A stretch of DNA of 64,000 bases from assembly GCA_023101725.1 (NCBI GenBank), contig JALJCO010007871.1, positions 1 to 64,000 of the forward strand. Reading direction: 5' to 3'. The notes below the pieces were generated by a model. It saw only the letters and a program-made list of their open reading frames with translations, was not told the DNA's origin and did no database searches. Positions 11,316-22,200 of this stretch are shown here, in pieces. The DNA comes from Atherinomorus stipes. Its lineage: Eukaryota > Chordata > Actinopteri > Atheriniformes > Atherinidae. The translations under genes were made by a program, and so were the position numbers. The first letter of the stretch is position 1; each line of letters begins with the position of its first letter.

Positions 11316-12450
11316 GCAGACATGTTGTGCGAAGCAACATAACTAAGGAAAACATTGAAAGACAATTTGAGATTGAAGATCTTGTCCAAGATGGCCCATT
11401 TGTTCAAGTTAAGATCACAATTGCAAGGATTTGTGAAGTAGCAAAATATCCCCAGATTTTTATTTTTTCAAACATTACAAGGCATAATTTAAAAAAAAAT
11501 CTGTACTTTTATTGTAACTGATCATCTGCTTTCATCATCTAACCCTGTAAGTCAGTCTAGTGCAGTTAAAATGTTATGAGAGAGAAGTCAAAAATAAGAT
11601 GTCAGCTGAAAACATTGGCCAGGTTTTGAATCACAAAGGTATAACTGTTCACAAAATGTAGCCATCATCTGATTAAATCTTCGAGTTACAATGAATAAAA
11701 GCCTAAGCTGCAGCTTATCTATCTAGGGAACACAGTAAGCAATAATAACTGTACAATCTTTCTTGGGAAACTGCTATATTTTGCATCGTAAACCTGTACA
11801 GTTATTTCATGACCTGCCATGTCCTTAGCAACATTTTAACTTGGGAAATTAGTCACAACTATAGCCACCATACATAAAGATTTCCATTAACAAGCACCTG
11901 GATACATCATAATAGTATCCTAACATAACTTTTCATGCTCAGTGTCAAATGGCAGGCAGGACAACATGGGAGGCAGCTGTCAGGCTATATGTGGAACTAT
12001 TTTCTGTTTCAGTTTAGGAGGCAGAAATCTTCTATTTTTTTTTTTTATTATTATAGTATATGTTCAAGGTGTTTCTTAGTTTTACTGTTATACTAGCACT
12101 TCCTCCAACTTTGCAATTGCAGTTTACCTCTGGTGTTAATAAAGTGTTTTTCGTTTAATTAAAATTTGATTTAATTTCTCTCTCAGAAACATTTGAAAAC
12201 TTCACAGAAGTACCCGCTCGTGGTGCTTTTAGTCTTTGCAGATGAGCTTTTCTGACGCAAATGAGCAGTTCTCTAAAAACCTAACACACAGTCATCAAAG
12301 TTGACAAAGTGCTTTGGTTTAATGTTGATTGGCTGAAAGTTCTCAAGCCAGGAGAGACAAACTCCATTCAAGAGGAATCAGTTTAAGAACAACCAGGATA
12401 AATACTGTATCAGAAAGAGAGAATAGCAAAAAGCAACAGGTGGAAAACAC
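11316..12450. other. Intergenic, nothing recognised
   Basis: AT-rich sequence with no frame longer than about 65 codons before 12329 and no identifiable repeat ends. A T-run at 12030-12042 is the only low-complexity feature. Confidence 0.5.
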
Positions 12451-12453
12451 AGT

Positions 12454-13948
12454 GGCCCTCATTTATCAAACGATCGTACGACGAAAATCTGTGCGTACGA
12501 CCAATTCCACGCAAGATTCGGCATTTATCAATTTGAACGTGATCGTAGGATACGATCAAATCTCACGACAGCTCTGAGTTCGTGTACGCAAGTTTGAGTC
12601 AGTGAGGGTTTGCAGCGCAGCACAGCAGAACATGAAAATATTTATTTACCAAACCGCAAACTGTCATTTAAACATAAGTATTCACATATCAGCACTAAGA
12701 ATGAACCATTCGCAAAGAAAAAGGAAAAAGTGAATGTAGAATGTTTTCCCAAAATTACAATAGCTGTGACTGAATTTAATTCCTCCATTTATCTCAACAA
12801 ATTATTAAAATCATTAACATATAGTTCTAGGAGACAAGTGCTTTTCACTCTTCGTGCATCTCCTCCCCCCACTGGTAAAACTGCCACATAGAAGCGGAGA
12901 AAGGCATCAGTACGCACCCACGCGCAGGTGCCCAGGTGGAGCGCTGCTTCGGGCTGCGAGAAGGCAGGTGGGTGTCGGACGGTCCGACTCGGACCCGGCG
13001 GGATGAAACGCTGCTTTAGACTCTGAGAAAATCTACAACACTCCTGTCCTGTGCAGTGCTGCACATCGCTCAGACCGCTGGAGAGTTTTGGTGCGCAGGA
13101 AAAGATGCGCCCGGAGCCGCTCTGCAGCCCCCACTGGGCTATATGGAGGAGACCGGAGCTGATCCATTTCTAATAAGTAATCAATACTTTAAAGTTGTAT
13201 AAGTGCTCAGTCAGTCAGACTGTCCCTTAGCTTTGCAAATGCAAGTTATATTTTTTCTGTCCCCATCTGGGTCAGGCTCGGATCTGACCGGCATCCACCT
13301 GTCACCTGTTAGAGCACAGCGGTTGGACTCATGACGGAGAGGTGTGGTGGTGGTGGTGGGGGGGGGGAATCATCCTTTGGTGGTAAGTTTCATATTGGAC
13401 CACTTCTTCTTGACCCATTGGCTAAAGAATTGTGATGTTGCCATCAGATGTGGCCTATTATTAAATTTCATAGCTAATAAAACGAATAAACCATATAAAC
13501 CAGGCCTAGATTGAGACTTTTATTAATATCTCAGCCGGAGTTGTTCACACCGGTGAGGCTGACTGATCCTCTTCCGTGCAGCGTTTTTGTGCACGTCTCT
13601 GACTCCGGTTTTCAAGCTGCAAACACCTCTTTAATTTTTGTCACCTCACAAATGAGGAATTCTGTCTTGATCCCCCCAACAGTTTCTTTTTTGGCAGAAT
13701 CTCTCTTCTCCATGGTTCAACCTCGCCGGGTGAAGCCTCGTCATTATGCATGTTTAAGGGCGTAACCGTGGGCGTGACATTTAAATGACGATGGACTTCA
13801 GCTGTGGAATTTATCAAGACTCTTTTGTTCGTACGACGAGATTGGACCAATACGAACGTTTTAATAAATCACACGTGGGTCCAATCGTACGACCATTTTT
13901 ACGATCAGATGTGCGACGATTTCGACGATCGTTTGATAAATGAGGGCC
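12454..13948. mobile_element. 1.5-kb transposon with GGCCCTCATTTATC ends and 3-bp TSD (PIF/Harbinger-like?)
   Basis: The first 24 bp (GGCCCTCATTTATCAAACGA…) are a perfect inverted copy of the last 24 bp. The target duplication is AGT (12451-12453 and 13949-13951). An additional copy of the ATTTATCA core lies 62 bp inside the left end (12523), and its complement lies 72 bp inside the right end (13865). CGTACGA words are frequent in both subterminal regions. The interior is GC-rich at 12890-13140 and encodes no recognisable transposase. GG-starting ends with a 3-bp duplication are typical of PIF/Harbinger, but AGT is not the usual TWA target, so the class is tentative. Confidence 0.75.
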
Positions 13949-13951
13949 AGT

Positions 13952-15049
13952 CTCTCCATCATAAAGCAGATCTTTACACGTTCCACTGCAGTGCAAAGCT
14001 TTAAGCAGCTGTACTTTACAGACATGTACAGTCTGTGTGGACGTACCACTGAAAATGTCAGCTGTCAGACACGAAAAATGTCTAAAGAGAACTGTGTTAC
14101 CAAGGAAATTTCTCTAAAATGGATTGTTGAGCTAAATAAGAAATAAACGTGATTATATTAATATTTCAGTTTACTCACAGGGTGATAGATTTATAAAAGC
14201 TTTATCAAGCATTATAGTTTTGGGTTTTGGTTCTGATTCCATCACTTCATGCCTACAGGTGGATGCTGTGGTAGTAAAAGGGCTCAAAATGAAAGCAGAT
14301 AATGAGCAGTGATCATGGCAGCAGCAGCAGCAAAAGTAGTGGCAGCAAAGAAGCAAACAGCAGGGAAGGAAGTGTGCAGCTTAAATGGACCCCCAGACTG
14401 GATGGGCATGTTTGATATGTAACATGAACATTTGTGGCAGATCACATGCAGAACAGCAGCTCGAATTGTAAACTAGCAAACAGGCATTTCTTCATTTTGT
14501 TGTAATGGTAGCAGTGTGCTGTGTTGAATATTCTCAAAATGATTCTTTTTATCTTTTGCATGCAGTGAAAGGCTGTTGATAAGGTGCTTCATCCATATGA
14601 ACAACAGTTAGGTTTTTCTCTGTAATTAATTATTGTGAAGACACAAACTTTTATTTTTATTATCTTTATTTTCATATATATATATAATTTCTTGATTTCT
14701 TTACTGTTTCAGCCCCAAAATGTACATAATTACCTTTTCTTGGGTTATTCTGTTCAGTTTTGTCATGTTCGGTTCCAGAAATAGAAAAAAAAGAACCCTT
14801 ATGAAAATTATAAGAGGTTATTGTTCTAAATTTTCCTTTAATTCCTTAACACAAATTAATCCAGTTCTAGTGTCACAAAATATATTTTAAAAATATGTGG
14901 AAACACAATACTATATTCTTTGCAGGTTTTTTTGTTTGTTTGTTTTTTTTCTTTGCAAGTTATTTTTCGTGAGATGAGGTGTAGGTCAGGATTTTTGCTT
15001 CTTACTTACTGGTGAAAATGTGTTCAGACATAGTGGTGTAAACTGATAA
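13952..15049. other. Intergenic, nothing recognised
   Basis: Contains a short CAG/GCAGCA-rich patch at about 14314-14350 and AT-rich sequence around 14640-14960. No exon-like frame and no complete transposon. Confidence 0.5.
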
Positions 15050-15326
15050 TGTCTCAGATAAGCCTGATTCAACTGCTTCAGTTTTCTGTTAGGCCACAGG
15101 TCACCTCTCCTCTCGTTCTGTGCTGCATATTAGTTTTATTCATGTCTATCTATTGTCTTTTACTTTTTCTATTTCTATTTCACCTTATCTGTACCAGTCC
15201 CACTTTTTCTTTATAAATTAAATAAAAAAAATCTGTATTTTAGTTAGTTCTTTTGGTTGTACAGCACTTTGGTCAACATTTGTTGCTTTTAAATGTACTT
15301 AAAAATAAAGTTGACTTGATTTGATA
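15050..15326 (+). mobile_element. LINE 3'-end fragment (L2/CR1-type tail)
   Basis: The segment ends in GTACAGCACTTTGGTCAAC…AAATGTACTTAAAAATAAAG followed by TTGACTTGATTTGAT. This is the usual 3' hairpin and tandem tail of teleost L2/CR1-type LINEs or of SINEs that share their tail. No coding part is recognisable. The left limit is an estimate. Confidence 0.6.
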
Positions 15327-17030
15327 ATGGTGCCAGCCTAATCTATAAGCTGCAACTACAAAACATCCCTGGCTTGCTTTGATGGACCTCATGTTCTCTC
15401 ACTTGGCAGCAATTTGCTTTTCAGTGCTAACTTTTAAATCAAACCATTTTCTTTTAAAAATTTAACAGCTGTATGGAAGGAGACAAACTGTATATCTACA
15501 CTACGCTGCTTTGGTTTTACTCTGCTGTACTTCATCATCAAAGATGAAATGGTGAGGCCAAAACCAAATACAAAGTGTAAACCCATCTTTCCTCCTGGAC
15601 AAAAGAGCTGCTTCAAAGTAGTTGTGCGTGTCACTTCAAAGATTTGTTCATTCCCTTGAGGTTTTCTTTTTGTCCTTACCTGTTGGGCTGTTCTGTAAAA
15701 AGAAAAAAAAAGAAAAAAACAGAACGGAACGGAACGGAAAAGTGTGTTTTAATCTACGAGCCTGTAATCTTCCATTTATTCCTCCCTGTTCCTTTCCCAC
15801 CTCATCTCACTCTTGTTAATGAAGGGCTTTTTTTGTTGTCCACTCAGAAGACAAAAAAAAGGAAGAAATGAAAGATGCATCAAAGCAAGGACATGTTTTA
15901 GGCATCATCTTACTTAGAGAAAGAGGATCTGATATGGCCAGCAGCCAAAAGGTGGGAATAATGACTGTGCTGTTGCCATATAATTAAACCGTTAAACATT
16001 AGCAACAGCTTCTAAGAACCATGGTTTTCACATTATGAGAGAAAAAAAAAAAAAAAAAAGAAATCTCCCACTGGTTTGGGAAGCCTGATGTTTCATCAGA
16101 TAGTTTATACAGTTTCTTCAAAAGCACTTTTTTCTCCATCTCTGACGATGGCCAGTAGCATATCATTTAAAGATTCAATTTTTCAAATGATTAGAGGTAA
16201 GCAGGTAGTTCTGCTTCATCAGATTTTCTATGCACAAAGAAAGTTTAAAAAGCATTAAAAAACATGAGCCCTAGATGAGGCCTTAAGTAAGAGAAAAACA
16301 AGTCTGGGGTACTTCATACCTTGCAGCACTTCATTGGTACTCATAGAGTGAAAGCCTCAAGAACGTAGCCCAAGGCAAGCGTTATTGTCAAAGAAATGTG
16401 TTGTAGTTGCAAAGGTCTTCCTCATTTATAAGGTTGAAGGTAAGGTGTCAAACGAAAACACATTGTCAAAGATACTTGCTTTTTCAGCCCATTGTACTGT
16501 ATCACATACTGATACCATGACTTTTTAGCTCCATCTATCATCCTTAAGTATCTGCGCTGTAAAATAAAACCCAAGGCTTTACTAAGTTTATTCAAGATAT
16601 TTCGGCTTATAAGCTTGCAAAATTATTTTAGGACCTCAACTAAACAGGGAAAATTAAACTTAGCAGTAATTCCTAAGAATGGTTTCCACATCTTCTTCCA
16701 CAAACCCACTTAAGAGGAGTGGATGACAATCTCCTGAAAAATCTGTTCATGTAACATGTATTACTTTTGTTCTCCTTTATTGGGGTATGTTTTTTCCAAA
16801 TGAAGAGTGAGCCACGTGTGCTCTGTTTGATAAATTAAACCAAGGCCTTTTTTAACATTCATTTTATTTGACTAATGTTTTAAATGATCTTTTATATAAA
16901 GCTTTTACATTAAATCCTGTGTCATGCTGCTCATGACCTGATTGGATGGAAATATTTTGTATTTTAATGGGACCTTCCTTGCTAAACAAGAAAAATAAAT
17001 CAATTAAATAATATTTGGACTGCACAGAGT
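15327..17030. other. Intergenic, nothing recognised
   Basis: AT-rich with A-runs at 15698-15720 and 16041-16059 and a tiny GGAAC repeat at 15724-15738. The overlapping frames at 15622-15871 are low-complexity and not convincing. Confidence 0.5.
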
Positions 17031-17100
17031 AGGGATGGGTATCTTTATATTTGAATTGATAGGTACCAACTTTGATATATGAGGTACTGGTAAAAAAGGT
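17031..17100. mobile_element. Left end of a hAT-type MITE (fragment)
   Basis: TAGGGATGGGTATC followed by ATTGATAGGTACC-like words is the start of a common teleost hAT MITE. The expected inverted right end is not found; the sequence passes into the purine-rich region that follows. Confidence 0.45.
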
Positions 17101-17323
17101 AAAGATTTGGTATTTTTTTGTGTGTTTTATGGAAAAAAAAAATTTTATTTTAATTTTAGAATAAAAATTAATAAAATATAAAAAAAAAAAAAAAGTTTTT
17201 ATGATGAGAAGGTGGAAAAGGGGGGAAAAAAAAAGGGAAAAAAAGATTTAATAAAAATTTAAAAAAAAAAAAAAATAAAAAGAAAAATAAAAAAAAAAAA
17301 AGAGGGGGGGAAGAGAAAAAAAA

Positions 17324-17355
<32 letters not shown>

Positions 17356-18340
17356 AAAAAAATAAAAAAAAATAAAAATAATAAAAAAAAAGAGGAGAGG
17401 GAAATTAAAATAAAAAAAAAAAAGGAAGGGAAGGAGGGGGGTGTTTTAAATTAAAAAAAAAAAAAAAATAGTAATGAGATAGTTGGATTAAACAAAAAAA
17501 AAAAAAAAAAAAATAAAAAAAAATAAAAAAAAAGAAAAATAATAAATAAATAATTTGGGGGGTGTGGTAGGTGGGGCTGGAATTAGTGGGGATGGGTTAA
17601 ACTATGAGGAAGTTAGGGAAAATTAAAAAAGAAAGAAAACGAAGAAATCAAATATAGAAGAGGAGGAGGGGGTGGGGATGGGGTGAGGAATGTAAATAAA
17701 AAATAAAAGAGAGGGAGAGAGAGAGGGAGGGAGAGAGAAATGGGTGGGGTGGATGGGTCTGGGTAATGGTTAAATTATAAAAAATAAAATAATATTAATA
17801 TGTGCTAAATTTAATTCATAAAGAAAAAATAAAGACGGGAGAAAGAAAGAAACGGAACGTAAAATTGATCCCAAGGGAATAGTGGGAAAAAATGGGACAG
17901 TAGAAGAAAAAATAAGGTAGGGTAAAGTTGAAGTAAATATAATATTTTTAATTTTTAATTAAAATTTTTTTTAAAAAATAATTATAAAATAAAGTAAAAT
18001 AAAATGGGAGATTATATTAATATAAGTAGTGAATTAAAAGGAGTAAAAAGAAATAAGGTTTAGGAATTTTTGGCAAAGGGGTACAGAGGGGGGGAGGAGG
18101 TCGGTGTGCCCTCCCGAAAAAAAGAGAAAAAAAGAGGGAATTTGGGGTTACCTGTTTATTCCCGATGGAGCCTTCCCTCCTGAGGGAGGGGATGGAAGGG
18201 AAGGAGAATAATGTATATCCGCACCGGAATGAAAAAAAAAAAAAGGAGAGGCGCTGGGGGTTGGCGGACAACCAGGATAAAACTAACCCCAAACCAAAAA
18301 GGAGGACAAACTGGTGGGAAGGGGGGTGAAGATGACTCAA
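17100..18340. repeat. Purine-rich, homopolymer-laden stretch (probable assembly problem)
   Basis: The plus strand is dominated by A-runs and G-runs with very little C, for example 17221-17560 and 17600-17760. There is no consistent repeat period. The change from normal sequence on both sides is abrupt. Real poly-purine tracts exist, but the irregular run lengths suggest low-quality consensus. The minus-strand frames at 18017-18365 are products of this composition and not genes. Confidence 0.7.
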
Positions 18341-18493
18341 AACCCAGAGGAACCTGGCTGACCACCTTGGACTAGCAGAGATAAGGACATCAAGTCCCTT
18401 TCAGTCACCACATGGAAATGTTTTTCTTTCTTTATTACTTAAAACCTCCACAGTGATGTTCTAAGATCACATCAGGACAGTAAAAAATACCTG

Positions 18494-19925
18494 GGGCCCG
18501 ATTTACGAAAGGTTTGCGCGTGTTAAAACAGGCGTTATCTTCATTACGCACGCAATAATCCGCCAGAGCTGATTTACAAAGCAGGGCAAAAGGAGGTTTG
18601 CGCCTGTTCAGGGGCAAAATAGCGCCGCTGTCCATTTTGCGCATCTGCTGCAGATGAATATGCAAACTGGGCGTTTCTGCCAGAAGGCGCAAAATATTGG
18701 GAGGAGACTATGCAAAATCTCAGTTTAACACGCGCAATGTGATCTATCAACCGTTCAACGGAAAGCGGGCGCAAAAAATTGCGTGTAATTTAGCACATCT
18801 GAAAAGCAACTGGCAGCTTTACGCACTGATGGCTGAAAGAATGCTGCACACAGGACTGCAGACATCAGGTCAGAATCATTTCTCATGATGTGTTCAGGCG
18901 ACACGTCAAGTTTTCATTATCTAATTAAATAACAATCAACATCACTGTTTAACACAAGTTATTCTAAACAGATGAACCAGAACATCTGCAGCTGCAGCAT
19001 CATGGTAGTTAAAGCTGATATTAATTATGTCTTTTTATTTTCTTTCATTTTTTGCCAATGGCATATTTTTAAATTAAAATCATCTCCTGCTCCTCCACAC
19101 CGCAGCGACTGCTGCTGTTCTGCGGTTGCTTTCCTGGGTGAAGTTGGCCCCCACCCCACAGAAAACTCAGTGAAAATAACCAGTAACGTCGCACAAATTA
19201 TTGATACTATTTTTTCTGAGTTTCGCGTGGGGTGGGGGGCAATTACGCAGGTCCCGCGCCTGGCATTGTGCCAAAGAGCGCGCAGTCTGTGCGTAATATC
19301 AGGTCATCTTCAACAGCGTGTCCTTATCCATGTCCTTAAACTGGCCTCTTCTTACGATCCACAGGGAAACCTGCTGCATCGTTTTTATTTATAGTTATTA
19401 TGAAGAGTTCATTTGCAAAAACAGACAAACATCACTGTGGACAAACGGAGTTAACTGCTTTTGTTGCTGTCGGGTACAAACGTCCTATCTCCATTTTACA
19501 TCATTAAAACCCTCCACTTCATGTGAGCTTGATTTGGTGAAAATATTAAAAAAGTAAATGAAGAGTTTATGTGCAAAAGCAGTTATCTCCGTTTTTTCTA
19601 AATGGCGTTTGTCTATTTTTGCAAATGAACTCTTCATATTTATCTTATATTCTGTTTTTTATTTGCCTCATTATATCTCTGAAACTAACATCTCTCTATC
19701 CGGATGAATTTCATTTTGCGTTTACCACATGCTCTTTTGAACTTTCCGTGGCGCAGGGAGAGCACACGCTAAATCCTCATTTAAATCCTGCTGTTTGCGC
19801 CTGTTACAGATTGCGCGTGTAATCTTTGTAGATCACCCGCAAACGCTAAAATGACAGCGCACGCTATTTTTTTTGCGAGGCAAAGACATTAGACTCGCAA
19901 TTTGGAGTCTTTGTAAATCAGGCCC
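18494..19925. mobile_element. 1.4-kb transposon with GGGCCYGATTTAC ends and 3-bp TSD (PIF/Harbinger-like?)
   Basis: Left end GGGCCCGATTTACGAAAG and right end (complement) GGGCCTGATTTACAAAG. The target duplication is CTG (18491-18493 and 19926-19928). A second ATTTAC copy lies 71 bp inside the left end (18572), and a TAGATC variant lies 85 bp inside the right end (19829). TTTGCGC and GCGCAAA words are repeated throughout. No transposase is recognisable; frames such as 18972-19394 show no family similarity. Same architecture as 12454-13948 and 42224-43862. Confidence 0.78.
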
Positions 19926-19928
19926 CTG

Positions 19929-20690
19929 GTGTTTTCCAGAGATGCCAGCGTTGAAACAAAATGTCAAGATTGGAAACCTTCAGAATTTTTTATATGAAGT
20001 TATTTTAATTAACATCCCCCAAAACAGAGAAGCGATGGCCATTTTCCTGGCATGCTGCATAGACTAATGTAACTGTACTGTGCTTCACTGCTGTCACTTT
20101 GGTCGCTGTTGTTCTTTGTTTTACTTCTTTACATACTGTAAGCAGCTACATCATAGGAGACTTTGGGTCTGTGTCCTTTTGCTCGCGATAATGCCATTTC
20201 ACTGGTCACCATCACCTTTCTGACATACTGTACACTAAGGTTTCTGTGACCTGCAACATGATGGGGTATCATTAATAAACTGTATGTCAGTAGACATTTC
20301 TAATCTGGTTAATAATGAGCCAGCAGAGCTAGACTACTGTAAGAATAAGTTAGATTTACTGTACACTGACATCATTTAAAAACCATCCAAGGGCGTGACC
20401 TTTCACGGAGTCAAGAAGGATGAGGGCTCTTCATTAAAATTTCCATGCTCTGAAGAAACAAGCAGGGTCCTCTTCAGAACTTCGAAAAGGACACCATGTT
20501 TCTGGGATCTTCTGGACATGACTCTCTGGTTGCAGTCACTTCCTGGCTGCAACTGCTTCATCTTTTTTTGTTCATTCATTATTTATGCACCATGTAAATA
20601 TATATTTTTGGAATAAAACCTTCAAAATATTCTTAGCTCAGCAGGCCAACTAATTGTCATCTTTTATGTCAAAACACTGAGATTGTACTA
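19929..20690. other. Intergenic, nothing recognised
   Basis: Ordinary AT-rich sequence; short frames only, no repeat ends. Confidence 0.5.
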
Positions 20691-20692
20691 AA

Positions 20693-20775
20693 AGGCAACG
20701 CAACGCAAGTTTATGTCTATAGTACATTTCATGTACAAGACAATTCAAAGTGCTTTACATAAAACTTTAAAAGCA
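20693..20775 (-). mobile_element. LINE/SINE 3'-tail fragment, minus strand
   Basis: Read on the minus strand this is TTTATGTAAAGCACTTTGAA…TGTCTTGTACATGAAATG…AAACTTGCGTTGCGTTGCC, the familiar teleost L2-type 3' end with a short TTGCG tandem tail. It is only the last 80 bp or so of an element, probably 5'-truncated at insertion. Confidence 0.65.
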
Positions 20776-21856
20776 TTACAGCAGGATGCAGGGGGAAAAA
20801 ACTTAAGAATGAAGTACAGTTTCCCTCACTGAGAGCATGAGAACAGCTGGGTAATGGTGATGTTTTTTATGCACTCCTAGCTAGCACTTCTCTGAAAGAA
20901 CTTAAATTTTCATTCAGCAACATTACAGTCGACTGTAAAGCGCTTTCTAAACTAAGTTAGTCATTCAGTTCTCTGACAAGTCAGGCAGTCTTGCTAAATG
21001 TTATGTTATTGTGAGAGCATGTAACTGTACTTGTGAGATAATGGATCTGCCATAGCAAAGGTGTAAAAATAAGCATCTTATTCCAAAAGGATTTGCAAAC
21101 TCTCCCGAGGCTGAATTCATATTGTTTTCTATCTTCATACAGCAACTTATACCTAAAGAAGTGCATCTCCTTTACTGCAGACCAGATGCTTTAGTGTTAC
21201 GTCGCAGGTATACCCTGGTTACTGGTAATTGCTCTTAGGTAATTGAAACACTGCAGCTGAGATCGGGATCCAACCCGGATCTGCTTTTTACTGTTCCCCA
21301 GGCTGTCATTCTGAAAAATAAAATTCTCCATAATTTACATTTTAACACTTGGTGAAAGACATAGGCCCATTAAGAGACCCTCAGGAGGAGTTGCCTGTTG
21401 TATACACTTTTATGAATCTTCCAGAAGGGTTTTTACTGGCTCTGCCTAGCTGTGTGTGCCAGATAGCCCCCATAGCTGCAGTGAAGCATATTACAAAAAA
21501 AAAAAAAAAAAAAAAAAAAACAGAATGGTAATTAATGGAATAAACATTTTACCAAGGGATGCAGTGGTCATAAAATGATCTCTTGGGGGAGCAATTTTTT
21601 TTTTTTAGAGAAAAATGATGTTGGGGCTTAGTAGCAAATGCAGGGTCAGAATTTGTGTTAACAGATGGTATTTCTGATGTTTTAATTGGCAATTTTCCTG
21701 TCATATTTGTAGCCATAATTAATTAGCAATATTAATGTTTAATTACCAAAGCGAAATACTAAATGAGTATTTATTATTATTACAAGTTGTATTCTTAATT
21801 GAAACATTGCTGAAGCAGTCATCAGCCTGATACTGTATAGAATTATTTATTCATAC
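20776..21856. other. Intergenic; AT-rich homeobox-site-like cluster near 21670-21790
   Basis: An A-run of 28 at 21494-21521 is the only clear repeat. At 21670-21760 several TAATTA/ATTAAT words are packed together (AATTGGCAATT, ATAATTAATTAGCAATATTAATG, TTAATTACC). This resembles deeply conserved non-coding enhancers but also occurs by chance in AT-rich DNA. No exon-like frame. Confidence 0.4.
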
Positions 21857-22200
21857 TAAGGACTGACCGATACATCGGCCGGCCGATATTTGTGTTTTTT
21901 GCTAGCATCAGCATCGACTGATACGTCGGGTGTGCTGGCCGATACGCCCTCATCTGCGGCATAATTTACAGACAGGCATCTATACAGGCAGCAGTTGCTG
22001 GAGATGCTGCGCCCCCCTCCTCTCCTCCACTAACAGTACTGGAAGCCTGCAGCTCTGGCCTACCAAAGCTTATATAGCTTTATAATAGTTGCAAAATTAG
22101 TTTTCATCGTGTCCTTCGCCATATTCCGCCGCAGCTGCTAGCTGATCAACGGCAGTGAAAAGCGCTGCCTGACTTTACTTCATATTCAGATAAAATTAAT
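21857..22200. mobile_element. hAT-type element fragment (left end only)
   Basis: Starts with GGACTGACCGATACATCGGC and repeats CCGATA/CGATAC words for about 100 bp, as in a widespread teleost hAT group. No matching right end or target duplication was found, so it is truncated. The right limit is an estimate. Confidence 0.55.

Noticed and set aside
12890..13140. CpG-island-like promoter
   Set aside because: The GC-rich block lies in the middle of the transposon at 12454-13948 and no gene follows it.
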